From: Desulfobacterales bacterium
Lineage (GTDB): Bacteria > Desulfobacterota > Desulfobacteria > Desulfobacterales > SpSt-501
Direction: 5' to 3'
DNA: 15,915 nt
Assembly: GCA_025454275.1 (NCBI GenBank)
Contig: JALOOS010000071.1
Location: forward strand, 1 to 15,915
The translations under genes were made by a program, and so were the position numbers. Below, piece after piece: positions 1 through 6,543 of this stretch (position 1 is the stretch's first letter; each line of letters starts with the position of its first letter). The notes beneath the pieces were generated by a model. The model had not been told where the DNA came from. It was given only the letters and a program-made list of their open reading frames with translations, and ran no database searches.

Positions 1-222
1 TCCGAGCACAAGATCGAACTGGTCTTGAGCGATGGGGCCAGGGCCCTGCTCGCCCGCAAGGGCTACGACCCGATCTACGGCGCCCGGCCCCTCAAACGGG
101 CGATCCAGCAGCTGGTCGAAAATCCGCTGGCGCTCGAAATTCTCAAAGGGAAATTCCCCGAAGGCTCACGCGTGCGGGTCGATTCCGCGGAGGAGGGGAT
201 GCAGTTCATCCGCGAGGGATGA
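1..222 (+). CDS. clpB: ClpB disaggregase, C-terminal fragment (5' end outside window)
   Basis: The frame is open from base 1 to a TGA at 220-222, so this is the 3' end of a gene that begins upstream of the window. The visible 73 residues contain the Clp C-terminal small-domain signature: a GYDPIYGARPLKRAIQQ segment followed by NPLA and a short beta-rich tail ending in FIREG. This is the D2 small domain (ClpB_D2-small) that packs against the second AAA+ module. ClpB works with DnaK/DnaJ/GrpE in the cytoplasm to pull proteins out of aggregates, using ATP. The sensor-2 type GAR motif (GARPL) is present. A ClpA- or ClpC-type C-terminus is possible, but the 'YGARPLKRAIQ' spacing and short tail fit ClpB best. 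The next gene has its own promoter. Confidence 0.88.
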   Translation, partial: SEHKIELVLSDGARALLARKGYDPIYGARPLKRAIQQLVENPLALEILKGKFPEGSRVRVDSAEEGMQFIREG

Positions 223-303
223 GGCGGTGACCCATGCCGCGCCAGGAGATCGACTCATAGGGCCGGGCGGTGGCACGGGGGGTTCATGCGCGGCCCAATC
301 CTC

Positions 304-332
304 TTGTAATCCGTGCGCCCAGCAATTATGAT
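304..332 (+). promoter_or_regulatory. Candidate sigma70-type promoter for the DHH-MBL-sirC-ccsA run
   Basis: A -35-like TTGTAA (304-309, 4 of 6 to TTGACA) is followed after 17 bp by a -10-like TATGAT (327-332, 5 of 6 to TATAAT). Transcription would begin near 339. That excludes GTG 313, ATG 328 and ATG 331 as start codons and supports ATG 367, which has a GGAGG-type ribosome binding site. The site lies in the 144-base gap after clpB, where I see no clear terminator. It is predicted by eye only. Confidence 0.5.
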
Positions 333-366
333 GGCGGCATTCGATCCGGAGGGGGCCGCGCCCGGC

Positions 367-1404
367 ATGAAGGTTTCCAGCAGGGACAAACTGCGCGATT
401 TCAACAAGCTGTTTTCCGCCGCCGATCGCGTGCTGGTGGTGATCTCGGCCGACCCCGACGCCATCGCGAGCGCCATGGCAGCAAGCCGCCTTCTCTCCCG
501 CCGGGTGGAAAACGTCACGATCGCCTGCGTCAATGCGGTCGACCGGCCGGACAACCTGGCGATGATCCGGCTGCTCAAGGTCGGCCTGGTCCCATTGGCT
601 CAGGTGAAGCCCGAGACGTTCACCCGGATCCTCCTCGTCGACTCCCAGCCCTCACACCATGAACTGATGGCCGGCCTGCCCGTCACAGCGGTGATCGACC
701 ACCACCCGGAGACAGGGGCCAAGGCCCCTTTTGTCGATGTGCGGCCCAACTACGGCTCCACGGCGACCATCCTCACGGAATACCTGCGCGCGGCGCGCCT
801 TACCCCCTCCCGGAATCTCGCGACCGCTCTCTACCACGCGATCAAGACCGACACGGACGACTTCAAGCGTCAGACCCTCGTCGAGGACCTGCACGCCTTC
901 CAATACCTGTTTCGGCACGCCAACATCGCCCTTGCCCGCCGCATCGGCCAGGCGGACCTGCGGCTCGAGTATTTGAAATATTTCAAAAGCGCACTGCAGA
1001 CGATGCGCCTGCGCAAGGGACGGGTCTTTGTTCACCTGGGCCCGGTCTCCAATCCGGACATCTGCGTCATCATCGCCGATTTCTTCATGCGGATCCACAC
1101 CGTCAGCTGGAGCATCGTGTCGGGGACCTGCGACCAGAAGCTGGTCGTCATCTTCCGCAACGACGGCCAGCGCAAGAACGCCGGCCGGGTGGCCAAGGAA
1201 AGCTTCGGCAGCTTCGGCTCGGCCGGCGGGCACCGCACCGTGGCCCGAGCCGAGATCCCGCTCACCGATATCAAATCCCCCCCCATCGACTTCAAGGATG
1301 ACCGGAAGGTCGCGGCATGGGTGGTCATCCGCACGGAGAAGCGCGCGGGACCGCAGCCATCCGCCCCGAAGCCGGAGGCCGGCGAGGTGAAAGCGAATGG
1401 TTGA
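367..1404 (+). CDS. DHH/DHHA1-family phosphoesterase (NrnA/RecJ-like)
   Basis: This 345-residue protein has the DHH-DHHA1 layout of NrnA-type enzymes, which hydrolyse short oligoribonucleotides and pAp, or c-di-NMPs, using Mn. I chose ATG 367 because GGAGGGGG (348-355) precedes it and the promoter-like TATGAT lies over the earlier start codons. Numbering from that start (18 less than from GTG 313), the visible motifs are DPD (29-31), the motif II Asp in LLVDSQP (92), the name-giving VIDHHPE (DHH 111-113), the motif IV Asp in IKTDTDDF (162) and the DHHA1 signature GSAGGHR (GGHR 287-290). Motif I lacks the usual His four residues before the first Asp: Val is there instead, within VVISADPDAIASA. 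The C-terminal 20 residues are a Pro/Lys-rich tail. It overlaps the next gene by 8 bases. The substrate cannot be deduced from sequence. Confidence 0.85.
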   Translation: MKVSSRDKLRDFNKLFSAADRVLVVISADPDAIASAMAASRLLSRRVENVTIACVNAVDRPDNLAMIRLLKVGLVPLAQVKPETFTRILLVDSQPSHHELMAGLPVTAVIDHHPETGAKAPFVDVRPNYGSTATILTEYLRAARLTPSRNLATALYHAIKTDTDDFKRQTLVEDLHAFQYLFRHANIALARRIGQADLRLEYLKYFKSALQTMRLRKGRVFVHLGPVSNPDICVIIADFFMRIHTVSWSIVSGTCDQKLVVIFRNDGQRKNAGRVAKESFGSFGSAGGHRTVARAEIPLTDIKSPPIDFKDDRKVAAWVVIRTEKRAGPQPSAPKPEAGEVKANG

Positions 1405-2182
1405 GCCCGCGGCCGACCTCAAGGTCACGATTCTCGGGTCGGGGACGTGCGTCCCCTCGCTGACCCGCAGCGCCTGCTCCGTCCTGATCGAGGCCGGCGG
1501 CCGCAAGTGGCTCTTCGACTGCGGCCCGGGCACCCTGCGCCGGCTGCTGGAGGCGGGAGTGCAGATTTTCGACGTCGACTACCTGTGCTTCAGCCATCTT
1601 CACCCCGACCACACGGCGGACCTCGTTCCGCTGCTATTCGCCACCAAATACCCGGACGGGGTCCGCCGCCGCCGCCGGCTCACGGTGGTCGCCGGCCGTG
1701 GGTTCGCCGACTTCTTCGGCCGGCTGCGAAACGCCTACGGGGATTGGATCATGATCGGCGATGACATGTTCACCGTATTAGAGATGGCCACCGACCGCAG
1801 GGATGCGCGCGAGCTGGACGGCCGCCGCATTGAAACCGCCCCCATGAACCACACCCCCCAGAGCATCGCGTTCCGCATCACCGGCCCGGCCGGCCGCTCC
1901 GTGGTCTACTCGGGGGACACGGACACCACCGAGAACCTCATCGACCTTGCCCGCAACGCCGATCTGCTGATCTGCGAATCGGCCTTCCCGGAAAGCCACT
2001 CGGTTCCCGGCCACCTGACCCCGGCGCGGGCGGGGGAGATCGCCGCGCGCGCCCGCGTCGGCCGCCTGGTGTTGACCCACTTCTACCCCATCTGCGACCT
2101 GGCCGATGTGGAAGCCGAGTGCCGCCGGACCTATGACGGCCCGCTCCTCCTGGCCCGGGACCTGATGCAGATCGAGGTCTGA
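1397..2182 (+). CDS. MBL-fold metallohydrolase, ribonuclease Z-like
   Basis: This 261-residue protein is a metallo-beta-lactamase-fold hydrolase of the RNase Z/PhnP-like group. It opens with the ILGSGTCVPS beta-strand/turn. The metal ligands are all visible: HLHPDH (67-72), NHT His152, SGDT Asp174 and LTHFYP His228, which is a complete set for a dinuclear zinc centre. It lacks the RNase Z 'HxxGL' continuation after HLHPDH (here HTADL), so true tRNA 3'-end processing is doubtful. Cyclic-phosphodiester or arylsulfatase-like activities are alternatives. The start at 1397 has a good ribosome binding site (GAGGTGA, 1384-1390) inside the end of the DHH gene. The 8-base overlap suggests translational coupling with that phosphoesterase. 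Confidence 0.82.
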   Translation: MVEPAADLKVTILGSGTCVPSLTRSACSVLIEAGGRKWLFDCGPGTLRRLLEAGVQIFDVDYLCFSHLHPDHTADLVPLLFATKYPDGVRRRRRLTVVAGRGFADFFGRLRNAYGDWIMIGDDMFTVLEMATDRRDARELDGRRIETAPMNHTPQSIAFRITGPAGRSVVYSGDTDTTENLIDLARNADLLICESAFPESHSVPGHLTPARAGEIAARARVGRLVLTHFYPICDLADVEAECRRTYDGPLLLARDLMQIEV

Positions 2183-2235
2183 CCGGCGATGACGGCCATA
2201 TCCCGGCCGGAGCCGGCGGCGGTAAAACCGGCAGC

Positions 2236-2913
2236 ATGAGATATTACCCGGTACAACTCGACATCCGCGGGCGGGCCTGCCTGGTGGTGGGCGGCGGCGC
2301 CGTGGGCACGCGCAAGGCCGAAACGCTCGCAGCCTGCGGCGGCCGTGTCACCGTGGTGAGCCCCGAGGCCACGGCCGCCTTGCAGCAGATGGCCGCCGAG
2401 GGGCGGGTGGCGTTGGCGTTGCGGAATTACAACGAGACCGACCTCGAGGGGATCTTCCTTGTCATCGGCGCCACCGACGACGAGGCGCTCAACCGGCGGA
2501 TCAGCGCGGACGCCGAAGCACGCCGCATTCTATGCAACATCGCCGACCGGCCGGAGATCTGCAACTTCATCCTGCCCTCCATCCTGCGGCGCGGGGATCT
2601 GGTCATCACTTTCTCCACCTCCGGCCAGAGCCCGGCCTTCGCCAAAAAGCTCCGCCAGCGTCTCGAGGCCCAGTTCGGAGAGGAATACGGGGTTTTTTTA
2701 GAGGTGATGGGAGCCATCCGCCGCCGGCTCATCGCCCGCCAGCAGACCCCCGAAGCGCACAAGCACCTCTTCGAAGCGCTGATCGAAAGCGACCTGTTGG
2801 AATTGATCCGCACGGGGCGCCGCGACGAAGCCGATGTTCTGCTGGAGCGCTTCCTCGGCAGCGGTTTTCGCATCCAGGACCTATTGAACCCGAACCGGAC
2901 CCCGTCCCCGTGA
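2236..2913 (+). CDS. sirC: Precorrin-2 dehydrogenase / sirohydrochlorin ferrochelatase (CysG N-terminal / Met8-like)
   Basis: This 225-residue stand-alone protein matches the CysG-B/Met8p/SirC family. The family oxidises precorrin-2 to sirohydrochlorin with NAD+, and some members also insert iron to give siroheme. The N-terminus MRYYPVQLDIRGR leads into a Rossmann nucleotide loop, VVGGGAVGTRKAE (17-29). NIADRPEICNF carries Asp104, equivalent to the catalytic Asp of Salmonella CysG, and STSGQSPAFAKKLR carries the conserved Ser/Gly segment (127-140). The methyltransferase (CysG-A/CobA) half is absent, so precorrin-2 must come from another gene. Between ccsA and hemA nearby it fits siroheme supply for sulfite reductase, or the siroheme-dependent heme route known in sulfate reducers. 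The ribosome binding site is weak. It ends 4 bases before ccsA. Confidence 0.9.
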   Translation: MRYYPVQLDIRGRACLVVGGGAVGTRKAETLAACGGRVTVVSPEATAALQQMAAEGRVALALRNYNETDLEGIFLVIGATDDEALNRRISADAEARRILCNIADRPEICNFILPSILRRGDLVITFSTSGQSPAFAKKLRQRLEAQFGEEYGVFLEVMGAIRRRLIARQQTPEAHKHLFEALIESDLLELIRTGRRDEADVLLERFLGSGFRIQDLLNPNRTPSP

Positions 2914-2917
2914 GGCC

Positions 2918-3726
2918 ATGGACACAGCGATTCTGGCAACGTTGGCACTCTACATGCTGAGTACGGCCGGTTACCTCGCCTACTTTTTCCTGCAGAAGAA
3001 CCGGCTGCAGCAGGCCGGACTGGCCTTATTGATGGCCGGGTTCCTGAGCCACACGGCCGTGATCGGGATCGGGTTCGCCCAGAAGGGGCATATCCCGGTG
3101 AGCAACCTGCCCGAAACGCTCTCGTTTGCGGGCTGGGCCGTGGCCGGGGCCTTCCTGGTGCTGCACACCCGCTACAACCTCAAGGTTCTGGGCGTGTACG
3201 CCACGCCTTTCGTAGCTCTCGTCATGGCGATCGTGCCCCTGATTCCGAAAACGCCGGCCGAGACCCCCGCGGTCTTCAAAAGCTTCTGGCTGGTGGCCCA
3301 CGTGACGGCCATCTTCCTCGGGGAGGCGGCTTTTGCGCTCGCCGCCGGCGCGGGCCTGCTCTACCTCATCCAGGACGATGCCATCCGCACCAAGCGCAGC
3401 CGGTTTTTTTTCAAGCGCCTGCCCTCCCTGGAGCTCCTGGACGCCACCGGTTACGCCTGCATCGTGGTGGGCTTCTGTTTGCTGACGCTGGGCCTGATAA
3501 CGGGGCTGGTTTACGCCAAGTCCTACTGGGGCAGGTTCTGGAGCTGGGACCCGAAGGAGGTCTGGTCCGGCATCGCCTGGCTCTTCTACGCCGTGCTGCT
3601 GCACGGGCGGCTGACCGTCGGCTGGCGGGGGCGGCGCTCGGCCATATCGGCTTCGGTGTGCTGCTGTTCACGTTTCTGGGGGTGAACTTCTTGATGGAAG
3701 GACATCACAAGGGATTTACCAAGTAA
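2918..3726 (+). CDS. ccsA: CcsA/ResC-type cytochrome c assembly protein, probably frameshifted near 3' end
   Basis: This is an integral membrane haem-handling protein of cytochrome c maturation system II. The WWD signature is clear: YWGRFWSWDPKEVW (203-216). Hydrophobic segments lie at about 5-25, 33-53, 66-83, 92-110, 122-150, 178-200 and 217-233, and conserved-type His residues at 45, 128 and 229. In the starting frame the protein ends at 3685 after 255 residues with a non-membrane tail (SAISASVCCCSRFWG). Moving to the adjacent frame near the G-run at 3627-3631 instead gives AALGHIGFG, then a last membrane segment and GVNFLMEGHHKGFTK, ending at TAA 3724-3726. That restores a 269-residue family-like protein with a C-terminal His. 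One missing G (six read as five) explains it. The same family is also named CcsB. The CcsB/Ccs1 partner is not in the window. Confidence 0.85.
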
Positions 3727-3729
3727 AGC

Positions 3730-3826
3730 GGGTTCGAGGGGTCAAGGGGTCAAGGGTCCGAGGGCAAAAGGTTGCCTGCCACTGGGATTTTCCCTTGAAC
3801 CCTCGACCCCTTGAACCCTCGAACCC
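3730..3826. repeat. Large imperfect inverted repeat (35-base arms) between ccsA and hemA
   Basis: Arms 3730-3764 and 3792-3826 are reverse complements at 31 of 35 positions and are separated by 27 bases. Each arm is built of degenerate 8-9 base units of the type GGTCAAGG / GGTTCGAGG. The unit style looks like an intergenic repeat element rather than a simple terminator. The right arm ends 7 bases before the hemA ATG, and a short T-run (3829-3833) follows it. In RNA it would form a long stem between the ccsA stop codon and the hemA start. Confidence 0.85.
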
Positions 3827-3833
3827 TATTTTT

Positions 3834-5099
3834 ATGCACGACATCGTTCTCATCGGCATCAACCACAAGACGGCGCCCGTCGAGCTCCGGGAGTGCATCG
3901 CCTTTTCAGCGGAGGAGGCCGAGACCGCCGTCGCCGCGCTGCGCCGGCTGCCGGCCGTGGTCGAGTCCCTGCTCTACTCGACCTGCAACCGGGTGGAGCT
4001 GCTCATGGTCTCCGCGGACCCGCCGGCGTCGGTCGAAGCCGCGAAAGCGTTCATCGCCGAATTCAACAAGATCCCGCGCGAGCAGTTCGAAAATGCGCTC
4101 TACGTCCACGAAAACGAAAACGCCGCGCGCCACCTCTTCCGGGTGGCGGCCAGCTTGGACTCGATGATCCTCGGCGAGCCCCAGATCCTGGGCCAGATCA
4201 AGGAGGCCTACCGGCAGGCCGCCGCGGCCAAGACCACCGGTGTGATCTTAAACCGTCTCCTGCATCGCACCTTTTTCGTTGCCAAGCGCATCCGTACCGA
4301 AACCGGAATCGGGGACCGCGCGGTCTCGATCAGCTACGCCGCGGTGGAGATGGCCCGCAAGATTTTCGGAACGCTGGAGGGCAAGCGGGTGCTCCTGATC
4401 GGCGCCGGGGAGATGGCGGAGCTGGCCGTGGAGCACCTGTTGCGCCACGCGGTGGGCGAGACCTTCGTGGCCAACCGGACCTTCGAAAACGGCCTCACGC
4501 TCGCCAACCGCTTTCGCGGCCGGGCCATCCGGTTCGAGGAGATCGCCGAGCACCTCAAACAGGCGGACATCATCATCAGCTCCACCGGCGCCCCGGGCTT
4601 CGTCGTCACCCGCGAGCAGGTGCGCAGCGTCGCCCGCGCGCGCCGCAACCGGCCCCTGTTTTTTATCGACATCGCCGTTCCGCGCGACATCGACCCTGAG
4701 ATCAACCGGCTCGACAATGCCTATGTGTATGATATCGACGACCTCAAAGGAGTGGTCGAAGAGAATATCGGAGACCGACAGAAGGAGGCCCTCAAGGGCG
4801 AGCGCATCATCGACGAGGCCGTCGTGCGCTTTCGAAACTGGCACCAAAGCCTGGATGTGGTGCCCACCATCGTTTCGCTGCGGCAGAAGATGGAGGCCAT
4901 CGCCGAGAGCGAGATCCGGCGCACCCTGCACGGCAGCAGCCTGCCGCCCGAATCGGCCCCGGCGCTCTCCCGCATGATGGGGGCCTTCATCAACAAGGTG
5001 CTCCACGAACCCACGGTGTTTCTGAAGCAGGACGGCATGCACGCCAACAAGCCGACCTATCTCGACGCCGTCCGCAAGCTGTTCAAACTCGATGAATGA
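3834..5099 (+). CDS. hemA: Glutamyl-tRNA reductase
   Basis: HemA reduces glutamyl-tRNA(Glu) to glutamate-1-semialdehyde with NADPH, the first committed step of C5-pathway tetrapyrrole synthesis. The 421-residue length is normal. The N-terminus is IGINHKTAPVE. The catalytic Cys51 lies in YSTCNRVE (48-55), SLDSMILGEPQILGQIK is at 107-123, and the NADPH-binding loop GAGEMAE is at 190-196, followed by the helical dimerisation domain. I chose ATG 3834 because homologues begin with a few residues before the IGINH strand. An upstream in-frame TTG (3795) lies inside the hairpin repeat and would add residues read from the repeat. No ribosome binding site is visible before ATG 3834; the preceding bases are the end of the repeat plus a T-run. 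The gene lies in the tetrapyrrole/cytochrome group with sirC and ccsA. Confidence 0.95.
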   Translation: MHDIVLIGINHKTAPVELRECIAFSAEEAETAVAALRRLPAVVESLLYSTCNRVELLMVSADPPASVEAAKAFIAEFNKIPREQFENALYVHENENAARHLFRVAASLDSMILGEPQILGQIKEAYRQAAAAKTTGVILNRLLHRTFFVAKRIRTETGIGDRAVSISYAAVEMARKIFGTLEGKRVLLIGAGEMAELAVEHLLRHAVGETFVANRTFENGLTLANRFRGRAIRFEEIAEHLKQADIIISSTGAPGFVVTREQVRSVARARRNRPLFFIDIAVPRDIDPEINRLDNAYVYDIDDLKGVVEENIGDRQKEALKGERIIDEAVVRFRNWHQSLDVVPTIVSLRQKMEAIAESEIRRTLHGSSLPPESAPALSRMMGAFINKVLHEPTVFLKQDGMHANKPTYLDAVRKLFKLDE

Positions 5100-5124
5100 G
5101 GATTCACCTCAGAGGATGCCGCTT

Positions 5125-6060
5125 ATGGAAAAAATTGCCTTTCTCTTCCCCGGACAAGGCTCGCAAGCGGTCGGGATGGGTGAAGATCTCTACCGGGAAT
5201 TCGATGTCGTGCGCGAGATTTTCGACATGACCGAAGAGATCACCCGGATGCCCATCGCCCGGCTCTGCTTCAAGGGGCCGATGGAGGAGCTGACCCAGAC
5301 GGTCCACCTGCAACCGGCCGTGACCGCCGTGAACCTGTCTCTGCTCGCCGTTCTCCGACGCGAAAATATGGACTGCGAGCTCTGCGCCGGACACAGCCTG
5401 GGGGAGTTCAGCGCGCTTTGCGCCGCCGGCGTCCTCTCCCCGGCGGACACGATGCGACTCGTCTTTCGGCGCGGCGAACTGATGCACCGCGAAGCCCAGA
5501 GGCGTCCGGGGGCGATGCAGGCGATCCTCGGGTTGCGCGTGGAGCAGATCGAGGCACTGGTCGCAGAAGCCCGGAAGCTGGGGGTCGTGGCCGTTGCCAA
5601 CCACAACCTGGAGACCCAGATCGTGATCACCGGGGCACCGGAGCCGGTCGACCGGGTCGGGGCCCTGGCTGCCGCCCAGGGGGCCAAGAGCGTCCCCTTG
5701 AAGGTGAGCGGCGCCTGGCACAGCGAACTCATCCGCGGCGCGGAGGCCGAGTTCGCCGAGTGCCTGGAAGCGGCCGATTTTCAGCCGGCGCAAAAACAGA
5801 TCGTGTTCAATGTCACGGCCGACACCGCCCGGGAGCCAGCGGAGATCCGCGCGATCATGGCCCGGCAGCTCTGCAGCCCCGTGCGCTGGTATGAGGGTAT
5901 GTGCCGGGTGCGGGATGCCGGCGCCGCACTTTACGTCGAAGTTGGTCCGGGCAAGGTCCTCGCCGGCTTGCAGCGTAAAATCCTGCCCCGCGAAGAGGCG
6001 CAGGCCGTTTGCAACGTGGGAAGCCTGGCCCAGATCGAGGAGCTTCTCAAACGGCGGTGA
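5125..6060 (+). CDS. fabD: Malonyl-CoA:ACP transacylase
   Basis: FabD moves malonyl from CoA to acyl carrier protein for type II fatty acid synthesis in the cytoplasm. From ATG 5125 the protein is 311 residues, the usual family length, and starts MEKIAFLFPGQGSQ. Visible motifs are GQGSQ (10-14), the nucleophile elbow GHSLGE (Ser91, preceded by His90), the RRG segment (115-117) that includes the malonyl-binding Arg, and the catalytic His199 in GAWHSE. I preferred ATG 5125 over ATG 5092 and ATG 5116 because AGAGGA (5111-5116) sits 8 bases upstream and the extra residues from 5092 are not family-like. The gene follows hemA by 25 bases and may be cotranscribed with it. No other fatty-acid gene is in the window. 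Confidence 0.94.
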   Translation: MEKIAFLFPGQGSQAVGMGEDLYREFDVVREIFDMTEEITRMPIARLCFKGPMEELTQTVHLQPAVTAVNLSLLAVLRRENMDCELCAGHSLGEFSALCAAGVLSPADTMRLVFRRGELMHREAQRRPGAMQAILGLRVEQIEALVAEARKLGVVAVANHNLETQIVITGAPEPVDRVGALAAAQGAKSVPLKVSGAWHSELIRGAEAEFAECLEAADFQPAQKQIVFNVTADTAREPAEIRAIMARQLCSPVRWYEGMCRVRDAGAALYVEVGPGKVLAGLQRKILPREEAQAVCNVGSLAQIEELLKRR

Positions 6061-6093
6061 GATCGGCGGCCTGTCTTTTCGAAAAATGGGGGC

Positions 6094-6122
6094 TTTACTT
6101 TTTCATGTCGACATGATACAAA
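6094..6122 (+). promoter_or_regulatory. Candidate promoter with a 14-bp perfect palindrome in its spacer, upstream of the dksA-like gene
   Basis: TTTACT (6094-6099, -35-like) and TACAAA (6117-6122, -10-like) are 17 bp apart. Between them lies TCATGTCGACATGA (6103-6116), a perfect 14-bp palindrome. A dyad exactly in the spacer is a typical position for a repressor operator. The -10 match is only fair (4 of 6). A short hairpin (TGCCCG 6147-6152 / CGGGCA 6162-6167) follows in the leader just before the GAGG ribosome binding site (6172-6175). Confidence 0.4.
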
Positions 6123-6180
6123 AATATGTTCCGGAACCATAAAGTGTGCCCGGCCCCCTATCGGGCAGGATGAGGTCGCC

Positions 6181-6543
6181 ATGAAGAAAAAGGATCTGGA
6201 CTTTTTCAAGAAGCACCTGGAAAAGCGCATGCAGGAGCTCCTCAGCCAGGCGGACGACACGGTGTCGGGCATGACCCACTCCACCGAGACCTTCCCGGAC
6301 CCGACCGACCGGGCCTCGCTCGAAGCCGACCGCAACTTTCTGCTGCGGATCCGCGACCGCGAAGCCAAACTGATCAAGAAGATCAAACAGGCGCTCGACC
6401 GGATCGAGAACGGCACCTACGGAATTTGCGAATCCTGCGGCGAGGAGATCTCCGTCAAGCGCCTGAAGGCCCGCCCCGTGACCACTCACTGCATCGAGTG
6501 CAAAGCCAAAGAGGAGGCCCTGGAGAGAGCGCTTGGAATATAA
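6181..6543 (+). CDS. dksA: DksA/TraR-family zinc-finger transcription regulator
   Basis: This 120-residue protein has a coiled-coil-plus-zinc-finger plan. DksA enters the secondary channel of RNA polymerase and, with ppGpp, adjusts initiation at stringent-response promoters. The coiled-coil tip holds DPTDRASLEAD, keeping the two Asp residues (40 and 43) that match the functional tip Asp pair of E. coli DksA. RDREAKLIKKIKQAL follows, then a four-Cys finger: C83-x2-C86 and C104-x2-C107. It is shorter than E. coli DksA (151 residues), mostly by lacking an N-terminal extension. The start ATG 6181 has GAGG (6172-6175) five bases upstream. The next gene starts inside its 3' end, suggesting coupling to the PHP phosphatase. 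DksA itself versus a DksA-like TraR/YbiI type cannot be settled here, but the intact Asp tip favours DksA activity. Confidence 0.88.
   Translation: MKKKDLDFFKKHLEKRMQELLSQADDTVSGMTHSTETFPDPTDRASLEADRNFLLRIRDREAKLIKKIKQALDRIENGTYGICESCGEEISVKRLKARPVTTHCIECKAKEEALERALGI

Noticed and set aside
259..297. GGGCCG (about 260-265) and CGGCCC (292-297) as a clpB terminator
   Set aside because: The stem is only 6 bp with a long loop and no T-run, and in GC-rich DNA such pairings are expected by chance.
313..366. GTG 313 (or ATG 328/331) as start of the DHH gene
   Set aside because: These lie before or inside the predicted -10 (327-332) and lack ribosome binding sites, whereas ATG 367 has GGAGG upstream.
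2183..2235. GC-rich gap before sirC as a riboswitch or leader hairpin
   Set aside because: It has only short GCCGG/CCGGC pairings and is too short (53 bases) to hold a known cobalamin- or haem-type riboswitch.
3795..3833. TTG 3795 as the hemA start
   Set aside because: It would add 13 residues (LNPRPLEPSNPIF-like) read from the hairpin repeat, not found in HemA proteins. ATG 3834 gives the normal N-terminus.
5092..5124. ATG 5092 as the fabD start overlapping hemA
   Set aside because: The 11 added residues are not family-like, and AGAGGA (5111-5116) points to ATG 5125.
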